From Vulcanisaeta distributa JCM 11213 (GTDB taxonomy: Archaea; Thermoproteota; Thermoprotei; Thermoproteales; Thermocladiaceae), in contig BBCS01000009.1 in the NCBI GenBank assembly GCA_001316125.1, positions 16,452-80,451 on the forward strand: a stretch of DNA of 64,000 nt, read 5' to 3'. Numbering within the stretch: position 1 is the first letter of the stretch; every line of letters begins with the position of its first letter. The notes below the pieces were generated by a model. It did not search any database and had not been told where the DNA came from. It saw nothing but the letters and a program-made list of their open reading frames with translations. Shown piece after piece: positions 40,235 through 51,315 of the stretch. A program made the translations under genes and the position numbers.

Positions 40235-40507
40235 GGACATAAGGAGCATCGTGAATGAGCTAAGAAGTAGGGGGGGTTTCAGTAGCTAGATATATACCTA
40301 ATACTTAGGACGCTAAAACCAGATGCGAAGCTCGAATACCTACTATCGCCAGGTGAATTGGACATAGTCAATAGGGTTAATGGACTAAGGATTGAGCTTT
40401 ATAGAATGAGGACCGAGCTTTATGACCTGGAGAAAAGGGTGAGGAGGAGACATGAATTAATAATGGGGGGGGTGTATGAGGAATTGATGAAAAGCATGGC
40501 TAAGTAA
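40212..40507 (+). CDS. Small coiled-coil hypothetical protein, frameshifted
   Basis: From ATG 40212 (MLSISQAKDIRSIVNELRSRG) across a break near 40275 to LKPDAKLEYLLSPGELDIVNRV, RIELYRMRTELYDLEKRVRRRHEL and TAA 40507. About 95 residues, charged and helical. It overlaps the end of the pilin-like gene in another frame. Unrecognised; possibly a cytoplasmic partner of that protein (inference). Confidence 0.45.
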
Positions 40508-40560
40508 TGACCTATCAGTATAAGAGTAAGTATTAAATATTAAGCTGTACCGTGCTTATT

Positions 40561-42214
40561 ATGACGACAAAATACATCTTTATAACTGGCGGTGTATTGT
40601 CAGGCTTAGGTAAGGGTATCACAACAGCATCGATTGGAAAAATCCTGCAGGCTAGGGGGGGTTATCGGGTAACGGCCATAAAGATAGACCCATACTTAAA
40701 TGTTGATGCCGGCACAATGAACCCATTCCAGCATGGCGAGGTCTTCGTAACCTTTGACGGCGGTGAAACAGACCTTGACCTTGGACATTATGAGCGATTC
40801 CTCGACATAGAGGTCCCGAAATACCATAACATAACTAGTGGGCAGGTATATTACACGGTCATAAGGAGGGAGCGTAAAGGCAAGTATCTCGGCCAAACAG
40901 TTCAGTTAATACCGCATGTTACTGAGGAAGTGAAGAGGAGGATTTTACTTGTAACGAAGAGGGAGAAGCCAGACATAGTGTTGATAGAGATTGGAGGCAC
41001 CGTGGGCGATTATGAGGGATTGCCATTCCTTGAGGCTGCGAGGCAGATGAGGCTTGAGATGCCCAATGGCGTGTTATTCGTACACGTTGCCCTAGTACCC
41101 ATATTATCGACAACAGGCGAGCTCAAGACAAAGCCATTACAGCATAGCGTCGCTGAGCTTAGGAGGGTTGGTATTCAACCAGACATAATAATCGCTAGGT
41201 CACCTAAGCCATTGGACGAGCAGACCAGGAGGAAAATCTCACTATTCACTAACGTACCTCTCGACGCCGTTTACACGTCGTACGATGTCGACACGATTTA
41301 TAAAGTACCACTAATACTTGAGGAGCAGGGCCTGGGCAGGTATATATTGAATAAGCTTGGTTTAGCCCAGGTAGAGCCTAAGCTCGATGACTGGATTGCC
41401 TTTGTAAATGCCCTTGAGAATGGGAAGGAGGAGATCAATGTTTATATGTGCGGTAAGTACGTTAAGCTCCACGACTCTTACATAAGCATTGTTGAGGCCA
41501 TTAAACACGCGGCCGCTAAGTTAAGGCTCAAGCCGAACATTGTTTGGTGCGATACTGAGGAGATTGAGAAGGATCACGTTAAGGTTACGGAACTCAATAA
41601 TGCGGATGCCGTGATTGTATTACCAGGATTCGGTGCCAGGGGGTGTTGAGGGGGGGAAGATAGAGGCCATTAGGTATGTACGTGAGAATAACATTCCATT
41701 CCTAGGCATATGCTATGGCATGCAGCTTGCCGTTGTTGAGTTTGCAAGGAATGTGGCAGGTCTCAAGGGTGCTCACACGACTGAGGTTGATCCGAACACG
41801 CCTTATCCAGTCATTGATATAACACCTGAGGAGAAGAATGTTGAGGAGTTAGGCGGTACGATGATACTCGGTGATAGGAGGATTAACATCGTGAAGGGTA
41901 CAATTGCACATGCCATTTATGGGATCACGGAGATTAGGGAGAGGCATAGGCATAGGTATGAGGTTAATCCCAAGTTCTTCAATATACTTAGGGAGAAGGG
42001 TCTCGTGTTTTCCGCATGGAGAGTTGACGTGCCCAGGGTTGAGATGATAGAACTTCCAAACCACTACTTCTTTGTGGCGACCCAATTCCACCCAGAATTC
42101 AGGAGTAGACCGCTAAGACCTCATCCATTATTTGCGGCGCTCCTAAGGGCTGCCTATAATAGGAAGCATGGGTTGCCATCGCCGTATAGCGTGAATACCA
42201 CAATATATGCGTAA
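40561..42214 (+). CDS. pyrG: CTP synthase
   Basis: About 547 residues: ammonia-ligase domain with [47 protein letters not shown] and [10 protein letters not shown]; then a glutaminase domain with the nucleophile in GICYGMQ and HPEFRSRP. Converts UTP and glutamine to CTP. The frame breaks near 41640, where the conserved RGVEGK appears as G5 and G7 runs (G4 expected in each). G7 at 40655 adds a Gly to the invariant RGY. TATA-like tattaaata (40530-40538) points to a leaderless start at ATG 40561, not the earlier alternative start at 40552. Confidence 0.95.
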
Positions 42215-42316
42215 TCAGTTTTCGAAGGCTCTGTCATTCAATCCTCCGCGAACTGCATCATCACCTGGTTATTTTACGTGTTTGTATTATTTATAATCCC
42301 TTCTTAGTTACTTACC

Positions 42317-44211
42317 GTGATAAGGCAGGTACTTTGGATAGCTATTATTGCGGCATTCCTGGTATTGCCCATTCTCAGTTATGCGCAGGTAACCATTAAC
42401 TACATGGGCATTAATATTTACTATGATAATCATACGTACACTGAGATGATTAATATAACAAGCAATCAATTAATAATACCTATGTATCAATACTGCTCGC
42501 AGGGAGGTAACGTATTATTCAATGCATACCTTGACCCTTTGTCAAACTTGGGAATAGTATCTGCATCCTTGGTGCTGTACAATGGCTCATCACTGAGTGT
42601 TCCCGTCATTAATTATAGTCCTAAGTACGTTAGTATGGAGGTTAATTGTTCATTACCAGTATACGGTGTTTACCTTGGTATTGGTTCGTACGGTCCATAC
42701 CCACTTGAGGCTTTGGTAATACCTGGTTCGAGTATTACGTATACGTTGACTCAAGGTTCCATGAACATATCAATACCATCAATCCCAGGGTTAAATTACC
42801 TGTTCTCAATTATTAAGTTAGTATCAATATTACCCGCCGAGCTAATGTCGGTAATTACTTAACGGCGGAGTTAAGCACGGAGTACTCAAACGTCAATATT
42901 GGCTCGATAAGTACTTATGCCGAAATAACCACGTATATTACATACTCAAGCAATATAGATATTACGGCTAACGGTACGACGTATATAGTAATAACGCCAT
43001 ATTATTACGCACCAATAACCAATACGCAGAACCTGGTATTAGCTGTTTCGTCAAATCCCATGATAATGCTCACCGGCGCGCCATGGGTTAAGTACCACTA
43101 TAGTAACTGCACATTGGCTAATCCAGGATCCCAGGAATAACGCCATGGACTTCATACCTAACATACACGCCCTACTGCATGATCAATATGTCGGTTAATC
43201 CAGTTACTGTGAACATAGTTAGTGCGTCAATGCAGGAGCTGAGGTGTAATAACATATTCACAACAACGGGGGGGGTGGTTCAATTATGAGCTTAACGAAT
43301 AACTTAACGATAAACCCCCCCATACTAACTAGGGCATTGTATGTGTCCATCAACGGTATAAAGACCATAGGCATTTACCTAAATTCAATACCTACGTCAG
43401 AAATCACGGTTAGTCTCCCCCCCTTAATCCCACGTTCAGACGTATCAATAATTGATGAAGCAGGCAATTCATTGAATGCCCTGATATACTTAAACATTAA
43501 TGGAACGTTGATACCATTCACCAATGACTCATGTATTTACCCAGGTACTTACGACGTATATGCATTAATGAATGGCGAATTAATGAACCTAGCCCAAGCC
43601 CTATTTACCAGGGTAGCTCGTTGAAGGTCCCCATATTCTCTAACTACGTCTTAAACATATCAATACCTAATGAATGCCCAGACCTAAACCTTGAATTATT
43701 AATTAAGTATGATGGTAATCAATACGCCATTCCATTAAATGATAATAACCAGTGGGTAAGCATACCCAATGCCATAATTGGCAGTCAAGTGCAGGTGGAG
43801 TTGCTCGGCAATGGATCGCTACTCTATCAACGTGAAGTAACAATAAATGGTAGTAGTCCAGGGAGCCTAGCAATTAATCCACGCATGATTAACTTCATGC
43901 CTGTTGACTTACTAAACAATGAATTACCAAATGCCGTATTAAATATTGGCAGTTTATACTACGTGGGTCCAGGTAAGTACTGCGTACCTATTAATTCATC
44001 AATTGGTATGGTTATTTACGGAAGTGATGTTTACGTAGTGAATATAACAGGTGATAACGTCTATGTTAGGGTTTGGACGTTTGGGACACTGGGTATTAAG
44101 TCATTATTGATAATATTTGGCTTGTTGACACTCCTCATAATAATTGCGTCAATAATTAAGGGATTAAGTAATGGAGGATCTAGCAGTGATGATTACATAA
44201 TCATTAAGTAG
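42317..44211 (+). CDS. Large surface glycoprotein with signal peptide and C-terminal anchor, frameshifted
   Basis: About 630 residues. Signal peptide VLWIAIIAAFLVLPILSYAQ, a long beta-rich ectodomain with many N-x-S/T sequons, three breaks (about 42855, 43130-43290 and 43600), and a C-terminal helix GIKSLLIIFGLLTLLIIIASII with a short cytoplasmic tail ending in Asp/Lys residues. No enzyme motif. It looks like an S-layer-associated or adhesion protein. The GTG 42317 start follows an AT-rich stretch (ttatttataatcc). It ends overlapping the convergent aminotransferase by eight bases. Confidence 0.6.
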
Positions 44212-45329
44212 CCATAATAATACTACTCAGCGTCTTTACGCCCTCCCTTATTAGGTCAATGCGTATTGAGCCAATACTAAGCCTAGCCGTGTTCTCCTTA
44301 GCCCCGCTAATGAAGAATTTACCCCCAGGAACAAACACCACACTCTCCTTAATACTCCTCCTCAACAACTCCCAAGCATTTACCCTAGTATTTATGAATG
44401 CGTAAAACCCGCAGACGGCCTATAGATTAAGGCGTTGGGTAAATACTCATCCAGCGCCTCAACAAGCTCCTTAAGCTTCCTCGGATACAGCTCACGTGCT
44501 CTCCTTATAACGTCATCGGCAACGCCCCCTCCTTAATAGGTCATAAACCAGGTACTGATTGAGTGTTGATGCCGCGAAATCATGCTGCTCAAGCTTCTCC
44601 AGATTATTCCTTAATGCACCATTGGTTATTACAAAACCAATCCTTAGGCCTGGACCTAACACCTTCGATAATGTTCCAACATAAACAACATCATCACTCA
44701 TGGATTTAAGGGTAGGCTCCACATTGGAGTGAAGTGATGTGTATGGGTCATCCTCGATGATCGTTAATTCATGCTCCCTGGCAATTTCGATTAGGTGCTT
44801 CCTCCTATCCCTACTAAGTGATACACCGTTGGGTTATGGCAATTGGGCACTGTGTATACGATGCCAGGTCCATGAATCTTAATCAGCCTCTCTAATTCAT
44901 GTGTGTTCATACCCTCATTATCAATGGGTACACCAATTAATTTAGCACCCTGAAATTTCATGGGCGCCACGGTCTCAACGAATGTAGGGTCTTCGACATA
45001 GACTACGGTTCTCCTCCTCATTAATAATTGCGATAATAATTTGATAGCGTGTTGAGCACCTGCGGTTACTATTACATCTCTCCAATTAGCGTTTATACCA
45101 AGAACCTATTAACATACCTCGAGAGCTCAACCCTCAACTCCCTTAGGCCACCAGCACCTGGGTATGCGATAATCGCCTTACCATACTCCTCATAAACCCT
45201 CTCGAAGGATTTCCTCAACTCATCAAATGGTAATAAATCCGGGTCAGGCGCACCACTGGCGAAGTTATATTTGATGCCCCTTCTCGCCAATCTACTGGCT
45301 AACTCGACGGGTGACCAGTATAGTCTCAT
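44204..45329 (-). CDS. Class I/II PLP-dependent aminotransferase (LysN/MocR-like group)
   Basis: About 375 residues in at least five pieces. NFASGAPDPDLLPFDELR, AYPGAGGLRELR, VIVTAGAQHAIKLLSQ, YTVPNCHNPTG, EDDPYTSLH and the PLP lysine in YVGTLSKVLGPGLRIGF are the standard order of fold-type I aminotransferases of the 2-aminoadipate/aromatic group. Breaks are near 45095, 45025, 44830, 44530 and 44415. The C-terminus reads GKFFISGAKENTARLSIGS to TAA 44204. Cytoplasmic; substrate uncertain. Confidence 0.82.
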
Positions 45330-45350
45330 TAAGCCTTACTAACTTTAAAC

Positions 45351-45677
45351 CTATTTATGTTCTTCCTGCCAGCGTCTCATTGACTCCCTCCTAGCCCTAT
45401 AATACTGCACTATTGAGAATATTATTAGGGCTAGGAATATTAGGAAGATTACGTACGTAAACCAAATCAGGGGTTGAGTTATTTGTGGTTTACCGAAGGT
45501 TATGAGTATTGGTATTGGTACGATTGGGAATATAACAATGGCGCCACCCACACTCGCGGGTGATGTGTATGTGCTACCCACACCTACTGCAATAGTCATT
45601 ATGACGGCTATAATTGGTATGAGAACTGCAAGGATTATTAGTAAAATACCAAGTTGATAAAGTCTCATGACGATCAC
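45351..45677 (-). CDS. DUF131-type membrane protein
   Basis: 108 residues with two transmembrane segments and, between them, VGGAIVIFPIVPIPILITFG, the family's G-GxxVxFPIxPIPIxx motif. Function unknown. The stop of the neighbouring similar gene (45679) lies almost at its start, so the two are a tandem pair in one transcript. Basic C-terminal tail (ARRESMRRWQEEHK) is probably cytoplasmic. Confidence 0.7.
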   Translation of the reverse strand: MIVMRLYQLGILLIILAVLIPIIAVIMTIAVGVGSTYTSPASVGGAIVIFPIVPIPILITFGKPQITQPLIWFTYVIFLIFLALIIFSIVQYYRARRESMRRWQEEHK

Positions 45678-45678
45678 C

Positions 45679-45978
45679 TCACAATATGCCAGGTAGTAAC
45701 GTGAGTATTACGAATAGAACCACAATTATTATGGTAAGTACTATGGCCCACTTAATGATGGATGGGTCATTACCGAAGATTATAGGCACTGGGCCTATTA
45801 GGACCACACCACCCACACCTGACTTCTTCTCCTCCCTCCTCTCCTCATCCCCCCCTCTTTCCCTCTCCTCCTTCTCGTGATTCCTCACAATATCGATTAT
45901 TATTAGCACAATCCCTAATAATGCCAGTATTATCGATAATGTAACCGCGAGGCCCATTACATAGGCTACATTCATCAC
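45679..45978 (-). CDS. DUF131-type membrane protein (tandem partner)
   Basis: 99 residues. One helix, then a highly charged loop (EKEERERGGDEERREEKK), then GVVLIGPVPIIFGND and a second helix. The GPVPIIFG signature is the DUF131 hallmark and is shared in modified form by the downstream partner. Probably an ancient duplication. Confidence 0.72.
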   Translation of the reverse strand: MMNVAYVMGLAVTLSIILALLGIVLIIIDIVRNHEKEERERGGDEERREEKKSGVGGVVLIGPVPIIFGNDPSIIKWAIVLTIIIVVLFVILTLLPGIL

Positions 45979-46061
45979 ACCATATTAATCCTAAGGGGGA
46001 ATTAAAACCTAATTCTCTTACAGCTTAAAATTTAAAAGGGGCGGTCAATCGTTCATAGTCG

Positions 46062-46850
46062 ATGCCATTTCAGAAGGGCGATTACATACTACTTGAGTAC
46101 ACGGTTGTTGATAAGGATGATAATAAGGTCGTGGAGACCACGGTAGAAGATAAGGCCAAGGAGGCAGGTATTTATAGGCCTGATGAGGTTTACGAACCAC
46201 GATTAATAATTATAGGCGAGACAAAGCTCTTTGAGCCGTTGGAACAGGCAATAATGAATTCGAGTGAGGGTCAGGAAATAACCGTGGAGATACCGCCGGA
46301 CAAGGCCTTTGGCCAGAGGGACCCGAGTAAGGTCAGGGTTATATCTATTAGGGAGTTCTATAGGTATGGCAAATTACCCAGGGTTGGTGACATTGTCGAG
46401 GTTAATAATCAACAGGGCAGGGTTGTTAGCATAACGGGTGGTAGGGTAACCCTGGACTTCAATCATCCATTGGCAGGCAAGACTCTTATCGTCACGGCTA
46501 AGGTAATTAAGAAGCTCGAGACAGCCGAAGATAAGGTTAAGTACATAGTTAAGCAATACATACCGAGGATTGAGATAGATAAAGTCAGGGTTGAGCTTGG
46601 TGAGGGTGGCTCCATTGTGACGATTAAACTGCCCATTGAGACTTTATTCATGGAGAATATAGGCACGATAAAGGCTAGGATAGCTGATGACATTGGGAAT
46701 AGATTCACAGGGGGGGTGAATAAGGTGGTCTTTGTTGACGAAATAGAGATTAAGAGGGAGACTGAGACAAAACCTGCGGAGGCTAAGGCTGAGGAGAAAC
46801 AGGCCGAGCTAAAGCCCGAGACGCAGCAAGTCCAGCAATCTTCTCAGTGA
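46062..46850 (+). CDS. slyD: FKBP-type peptidyl-prolyl isomerase (SlyD-like)
   Basis: 262 residues, intact. N-terminal FKBP domain (KGDYILLEYTVVDKDDNKVVETT), an inserted chaperone flap region with PPDKAFGQRD, and LDFNHPLAGKTL, the SlyD-like core; then a C-terminal extension of about 100 residues ending in a Glu/Lys/Gln-rich tail. Cytoplasmic folding helper. TATA-like tttaaaag (46031-46038) lies about 25 bases before ATG 46062. The extension is longer than minimal archaeal FKBPs but known in long-type members. Confidence 0.9.
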   Translation: MPFQKGDYILLEYTVVDKDDNKVVETTVEDKAKEAGIYRPDEVYEPRLIIIGETKLFEPLEQAIMNSSEGQEITVEIPPDKAFGQRDPSKVRVISIREFYRYGKLPRVGDIVEVNNQQGRVVSITGGRVTLDFNHPLAGKTLIVTAKVIKKLETAEDKVKYIVKQYIPRIEIDKVRVELGEGGSIVTIKLPIETLFMENIGTIKARIADDIGNRFTGGVNKVVFVDEIEIKRETETKPAEAKAEEKQAELKPETQQVQQSSQ

Positions 46851-46901
46851 ATTAAAGGATTAGGTTAAGATTTATTAATAAAGCAGTTCTCATTGAGATT
46901 G

Positions 46902-47550
46902 ATGTTCACAGCGGGTAATGAGAATCTTAATAGATTGATGACAGGGACAACCACGGTAGGGATAGTGATTAATGACGGCGTTGTCTTAGCCACGGATAGG
47001 AGGGTAACCGCCGGTTACTACATAGCCCATAGGAAGAAGGGTGTCAAGATTTGGAAGATAGATAACCACGTGGCGGCGACAATGAGTGGCGGCGTTGCAG
47101 ACCTGCAGAAGGTGCTCGATGCATTAACGGCAACCGCAATACAATACAAGATAGAGACTGGCAAGCCAATATCAATAAGGCCCTAGCAACTACGCATCTC
47201 TCATTGTATTCTCAAGCAGACCTTTCATTTATCTGGTCCACATGATATTTGGTGGTTGGGATCCTGATGAGGGACCTGTTATATACATGCTTGACTTCTT
47301 CGGGACGTTGACCAGAGAGACAGAGTTCATGGCAACAGGTAGTGGTTCGCCAACCGCGTTTGGAGTTCTCGAGGATGGTTATAGGAGGGACATGAGTATT
47401 GAGGATGCTATCAAGCTTGCGGTTAGGGCGGTCAGGTCAGCCATTTATCACGATCCAGGGAGTGGCGAGGGTATTGACGTCGTGACAATAACCAAGGAGG
47501 GTTATAAGGAAGTCAATTCAGAGCCATACCTAAAGGAGCTAATTCGATAA
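46902..47550 (+). CDS. psmB: Proteasome beta subunit
   Basis: About 215 residues. A short propeptide ends MTG, and processing before TTTVGIVINDGVVLATDRRVT would expose the catalytic threonine. Lysine and aspartate follow in KKGVKIWKIDNHVAATMSGG, and GSGSPTAFGVLEDGYRRDM and GIDVVTITKEG complete the fold. Frame breaks near 47185 and 47235. It forms the proteolytic inner rings of the 20S proteasome. TATA-like atttattaa at about 46870-46878 supports ATG 46902 over TTG 46893. Confidence 0.92.
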
Positions 47551-47554
47551 ATGG

Positions 47555-48255
47555 TTATTGAGTGACCTTTCCCCCCCTAACATTGCTCATGTAGTAATTA
47601 CAAACCTCCTTAAATCCGCATATATCACACCTTGGGTTCCTCGCCCTACATACATCCCTACCAAACTGAATGAGCTTAAGGTGAACCTCCAAGTACCTAT
47701 TTGGGTCTGGGGTTAATATGTTCATCCAGGCTCTCTGTATTTCGCGGTAACTCCTTGACTTAACAATGCCAAGTCTAATGGATATTCTAGTGATGTGGGT
47801 GTCGACGGGAAACGTCAGTTTGCCCAGGTTAACCAGGATGACATCCGCGGTCTTCTCACCAACACTGGGAAGTTCGAGCAATGCTTTTCTAGCCTCATCT
47901 AAAGGTGAATTTACAATCCACGTTAAATCACCGCCATATCTCTCAAGGATAATCCTGGATAATTCGATGATCTTCCTAGCCCTAATCCTATGCATGCCGG
48001 CGGGTTTAATGGCATTGGCAAGGGCGTCCTCACCAATACTAATTAGCTTCTGTGGCGTTATATCACCGGCAACCCTAACGAGGTTCTCATAAGCCCTAAG
48101 TGCATTTTTATCATTGGTGTTTTGTGTCAATATGGTTACAACAAGCGCCTTAAAAATGTCATTACTACTCCTAAACACGTACAATGCCGCGAACTTCCTA
48201 GCTCTATCCTAACATTAGCAAGGCCCTTAAGCACCAACTCCTCAGTTAATTGCAT
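47555..48255 (-). CDS. nth: Endonuclease III (DNA glycosylase/AP lyase)
   Basis: About 233 residues. Helix-hairpin-helix and catalytic lysine in LPSVGEKTADVILVN, catalytic aspartate in FPVDTHITRI, and a C-terminal iron-sulfur ligand set C-x6-C-x2-C-x5-C (CRARNPRCDICGFKEVC). It removes oxidised pyrimidines in base excision repair. The first about 24 codons (ATG 48255, MQLTEELVLKGLANVRIE) are separated by a break near 48190. The Nudix gene ends just upstream on the same strand. Confidence 0.9.
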
Positions 48256-48261
48256 GTGAAA

Positions 48262-48780
48262 TCACGCCTTGATACCCTTCTTAAGCATATATAGTGTTAT
48301 CGCCAACGCTGACTTAGCATCCTTAATGCCTCCATTAAGAACCATATTCACGGCATCCCTAAAATCAATGATAACCCTATTAATAACCTCATGCGGCTCA
48401 GGCTTTGGCTCGCCCAATCTCTTAATACTGGCGTAGTAAATCGTTAAGTACTCAGTGGAGTATCCCGGTGATGTAAAGCCCTCAAAGAGCTTCTCAAAGT
48501 AATCAACCTCAGCACCGATTTCTTCATTCAATTCCCTGACTAATGCCATTTCGGGTCTCTCGCCCTCCTCAATAACGCCAGCAGGTATTTCAAGGATATA
48601 GTCATTAATGACGGGCCTAAATTGGCGCAGCAGTACGATCTTATTACCTTCATATATCGGTAATGCGGCTATGGCGTGAGGGAATACGACCTTCTCCACA
48701 TTCATTTCATGACCATTCGGCAATACGGTCCTGGATACGTCCAGCGTAACGCGCCTGCCCCCCCTATATATTATGACCAT
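48262..48780 (-). CDS. Nudix hydrolase (ADP-ribose pyrophosphatase type)
   Basis: 172 residues, intact. The Nudix box AGVIEEGERPEMALVRELNEEIG is complete in G-x5-E-x7-REVxEExG form; it is preceded by VVLLRQFRPVINDYILEIPAG, as in ADP-ribose and NDP-sugar pyrophosphatases. C8 near 48757 probably adds a glycine to YRGGRRV. It lies between L24e and nth with short gaps, so the three are likely one transcript. Confidence 0.9.
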   Translation of the reverse strand: MVIIYRGGRRVTLDVSRTVLPNGHEMNVEKVVFPHAIAALPIYEGNKIVLLRQFRPVINDYILEIPAGVIEEGERPEMALVRELNEEIGAEVDYFEKLFEGFTSPGYSTEYLTIYYASIKRLGEPKPEPHEVINRVIIDFRDAVNMVLNGGIKDAKSALAITLYMLKKGIKA

Positions 48781-48788
48781 TACCTAAG

Positions 48789-49010
48789 TTAAATGAGGAC
48801 CTCCTTAAAAGGTCTCTCATTTCTGTGCCTTGGCTTTCTTCGCTCCTTCCTTACCCAGGCCAGTCTTCTTGAGTCGCGGTTATACTTAACCGCACTTACG
48901 AAGCACTTCCTACTGCAGAATCTAAGTACTGTTCCATCGGCCTTAACATACATTATTCCAGTGCCTGGCGGTATTGGCCTTCCACAGAAGGCGCATGTGT
49001 AAATTCTCAT
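48789..49010 (-). CDS. rpl24e: Ribosomal protein L24e
   Basis: 73 residues, intact. Zinc ligands CAFCGRPI and [10 protein letters not shown], the central [16 protein letters not shown] and a basic tail ([15 protein letters not shown]) are those of archaeal L24e of the large subunit. Start ATG 49010. Head gene of the L24e-Nudix-nth group. Confidence 0.95.
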   Translation of the reverse strand: MRIYTCAFCGRPIPPGTGIMYVKADGTVLRFCSRKCFVSAVKYNRDSRRLAWVRKERRKPRHRNERPFKEVLI

Positions 49011-49051
49011 ACGGCGTTCGTTCTCAACAATAATTTTTAAAGTTTATGCAA

Positions 49052-49882
49052 TTAAATCTTCCTAAGGACCCTCTTAATAAGTGTCATGAACCTTCTACAA
49101 TCAACTCTTCTCCTGCCATACATACCCTCTTCGAATAGCTTTATCATTTCCTCAACCGTCTGCCTATCATGGATATGATCAATTATGTAATTACCCAATT
49201 CCCTATGCGTTATACCCGGTTCATTAATCCTCATCCTTTGCACAACCTTCGTGATACCATACTCAAGGCATTCGGGGGGGTATTTCATATTCCTTCTCAT
49301 GTACATTGATATTAATGATACTGAGATAATTACAAGCATTGTCGTAACGACTATTAATGGATAATTGATGTTCCAAATAACCCTATGTTTACTAACCTCT
49401 TTAATACTTCCCGTTCTGCTTAAATTACCTGTCGATACACTAATGATTGAATTACTTAAACCACTTAGGTTTCTCCTGACAGTACCCTTTTCACCCGTTC
49501 CGTAGTACTGACTGTATTGAGTATTGATTAAGCTTTGATTAGGCATTTTCTCGATGCTAATTATGTAAATTGACGAACTGCCTAAGAAGCCTGTGACTAC
49601 GTAGTAGGAAGTATTATTCGGTAAGATAAGTAATCCTGTGAAGGCCTCATTTATTGATTCAGTACTTGGAGAAACCACTATTATCACGCCATTAGTTAAT
49701 GATCCATTTACCGTAAGCGTTACGTTGATTACAGGCCATGCTATAGGTTCGTAATTACCACTGTATAGGTAATTTAACTGAGTTGATGCCTTAATGCTTA
49801 GTGCACTTGTTAATGCCATTAATTCAATAATTAATATAATAAGGATTAGAGAGTGCAAAAGAATTTTTTGGGGGGGGTTCAT
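49052..49882 (-). CDS. DUF4129-type membrane protein
   Basis: About 277 residues from ATG 49882 (an upstream ATG at 49939 would overlap the divergent gene). N-terminal helix (ILLHSLILIILIIELMAL), an outside region with N-glycosylation sites, a second helix (VVTTMLVIISVSLISMYM) and the cytoplasmic GITHRELGNYIID...LIKLFEEGMYG, the DUF4129 signature. DUF4129 proteins accompany transglutaminase-like and DUF58 proteins, as here in the divergent neighbours, and usually a MoxR ATPase, which is not visible in this window. Confidence 0.75.
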   Translation of the reverse strand: MNPPQKILLHSLILIILIIELMALTSALSIKASTQLNYLYSGNYEPIAWPVINVTLTVNGSLTNGVIIVVSPSTESINEAFTGLLILPNNTSYYVVTGFLGSSSIYIISIEKMPNQSLINTQYSQYYGTGEKGTVRRNLSGLSNSIISVSTGNLSRTGSIKEVSKHRVIWNINYPLIVVTTMLVIISVSLISMYMRRNMKYPPECLEYGITKVVQRMRINEPGITHRELGNYIIDHIHDRQTVEEMIKLFEEGMYGRRRVDCRRFMTLIKRVLRKI

Positions 49883-49895
49883 TGAAACATAGTTA

Positions 49896-51222
49896 ATGGA
49901 TGCATTAATAATGCTTTTGCTAGGAATACTACTTGCCATTAGGCCTGCAGCATCTGGTTCATCTGTGACATACTCAATATCATTAAGTGCTCCCTATTTC
50001 ATAGTGGCGAGTACAAATAGTAGTATCATCATTGAGTTATTGGCACAGCAGGGCGGTGTTAAGTATGCCGTAATGGTGGTGCCAAGGGCCTCCGTTAAAT
50101 TAAACGGCCTAAGTTCCGTTGAGGGGGCAGGGGGGGGTCTTTCCAGGAATCCTCGATTTTAATAATGGCACGGACTATGTGGGCTTTTATGATGGTTCAA
50201 TAAATAGTACGTTATTTGTTGGTTCATTTATTCCAGTAATTGAAATTAATAAGCCAGGTGCATTATCATACTCAGGGCTATCAAATTTAATGGGTGGAAA
50301 TATCACCGTATATGTCAAGTCAGGTATACCCGTGTTACTGAGGTACTTGGTATTTGATAGTTATAACTCAACGAGCAATGAATTGATTAATGCGTGGAAT
50401 TCCATACCAGTGATTACAAGTTATCCTCCAATAACAATAAGTCTAGCCGCCGGTACTTACTGCAATACTTACGTGGTTTACGAGAACTTTTCACAACCAA
50501 TTGAGGCAATCCCAATCCCAATCGTCGTTAATATGGGTAAGTCATTGATATTTGTGACCTCAAACGTATCATTAATATCCGTGACTCCATATACTGAGGT
50601 TAGTGTACTCGAGCCCGGTGATTTATTAATGAGCAAGGAACCCATTGATGCTGCAGTTTTTAAAATAACAATATGTCACATAGACCAGGACATTAATTAT
50701 ACGGGTATCGAGACATTGTACGCCAGGGATTATGCAGAGCCCTTGGGCATTAACGTATCGTGGAGGTTAATACCCATATCATTCAATGCGAGCGGGGGGG
50801 TTTTGGCCATTAAGGAATTATTAGGCTATTTAAATAGTGGTCATTTCACGGTATCTAACACCACCTACCCCATTGATTATACGTTGGTTAATGGTACGGG
50901 AAGCTACATAGACTATGTCGTATTGACTATGGCAATACTTAGATCGTTGGGGGGGGTGCCAACGAGGGCAGCACTGGGTTTTGTTGGAGAGCCGCTAGGT
51001 GGTGGTGTCTATGTATATCACATAGGTGGTAATGCCGTGATTTGGATTGAGGCGTTTACGAACTTTGGTTGGGTTGCCTTTGAGCCAATAAACACCTCCC
51101 AATCTAATGATTACCCACAATTATTATCGATAATTCTCTATACGGCGTTAGTATCTCTTCTATTAATGATTCCGTGGATAATAGGGTACTATGTGTATTA
51201 TTACCTAAGCAGAAGATCCTAA
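49896..51222 (+). CDS. Transglutaminase-like membrane protein lacking the catalytic residues
   Basis: About 440 residues, broken near 50120-50160. Signal peptide or first helix at the start, a long outside beta region, then SYIDYVVLTMAILRSLGGVPTRAALGF and NAVIWIEAFTNFGWVAFEP, which match the transglutaminase-like fold, and a C-terminal helix. Active relatives have Cys where this has Tyr (G-S-Y-I-D-Y) and His in HAWVE where this has Asn. It should therefore be non-catalytic. It sits between DUF4129 (divergent, only 13 bases away) and DUF58 genes, the usual trio. Confidence 0.72.
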
Positions 51223-51315
51223 GGTTTTGGCATTTCTTCCTTATCATTAAGCCTAATGCACGCAATAAAAAGTAATAAGAGAGTTAATACTGAGGATTAA
51301 TGAGTGGCATGAAAA

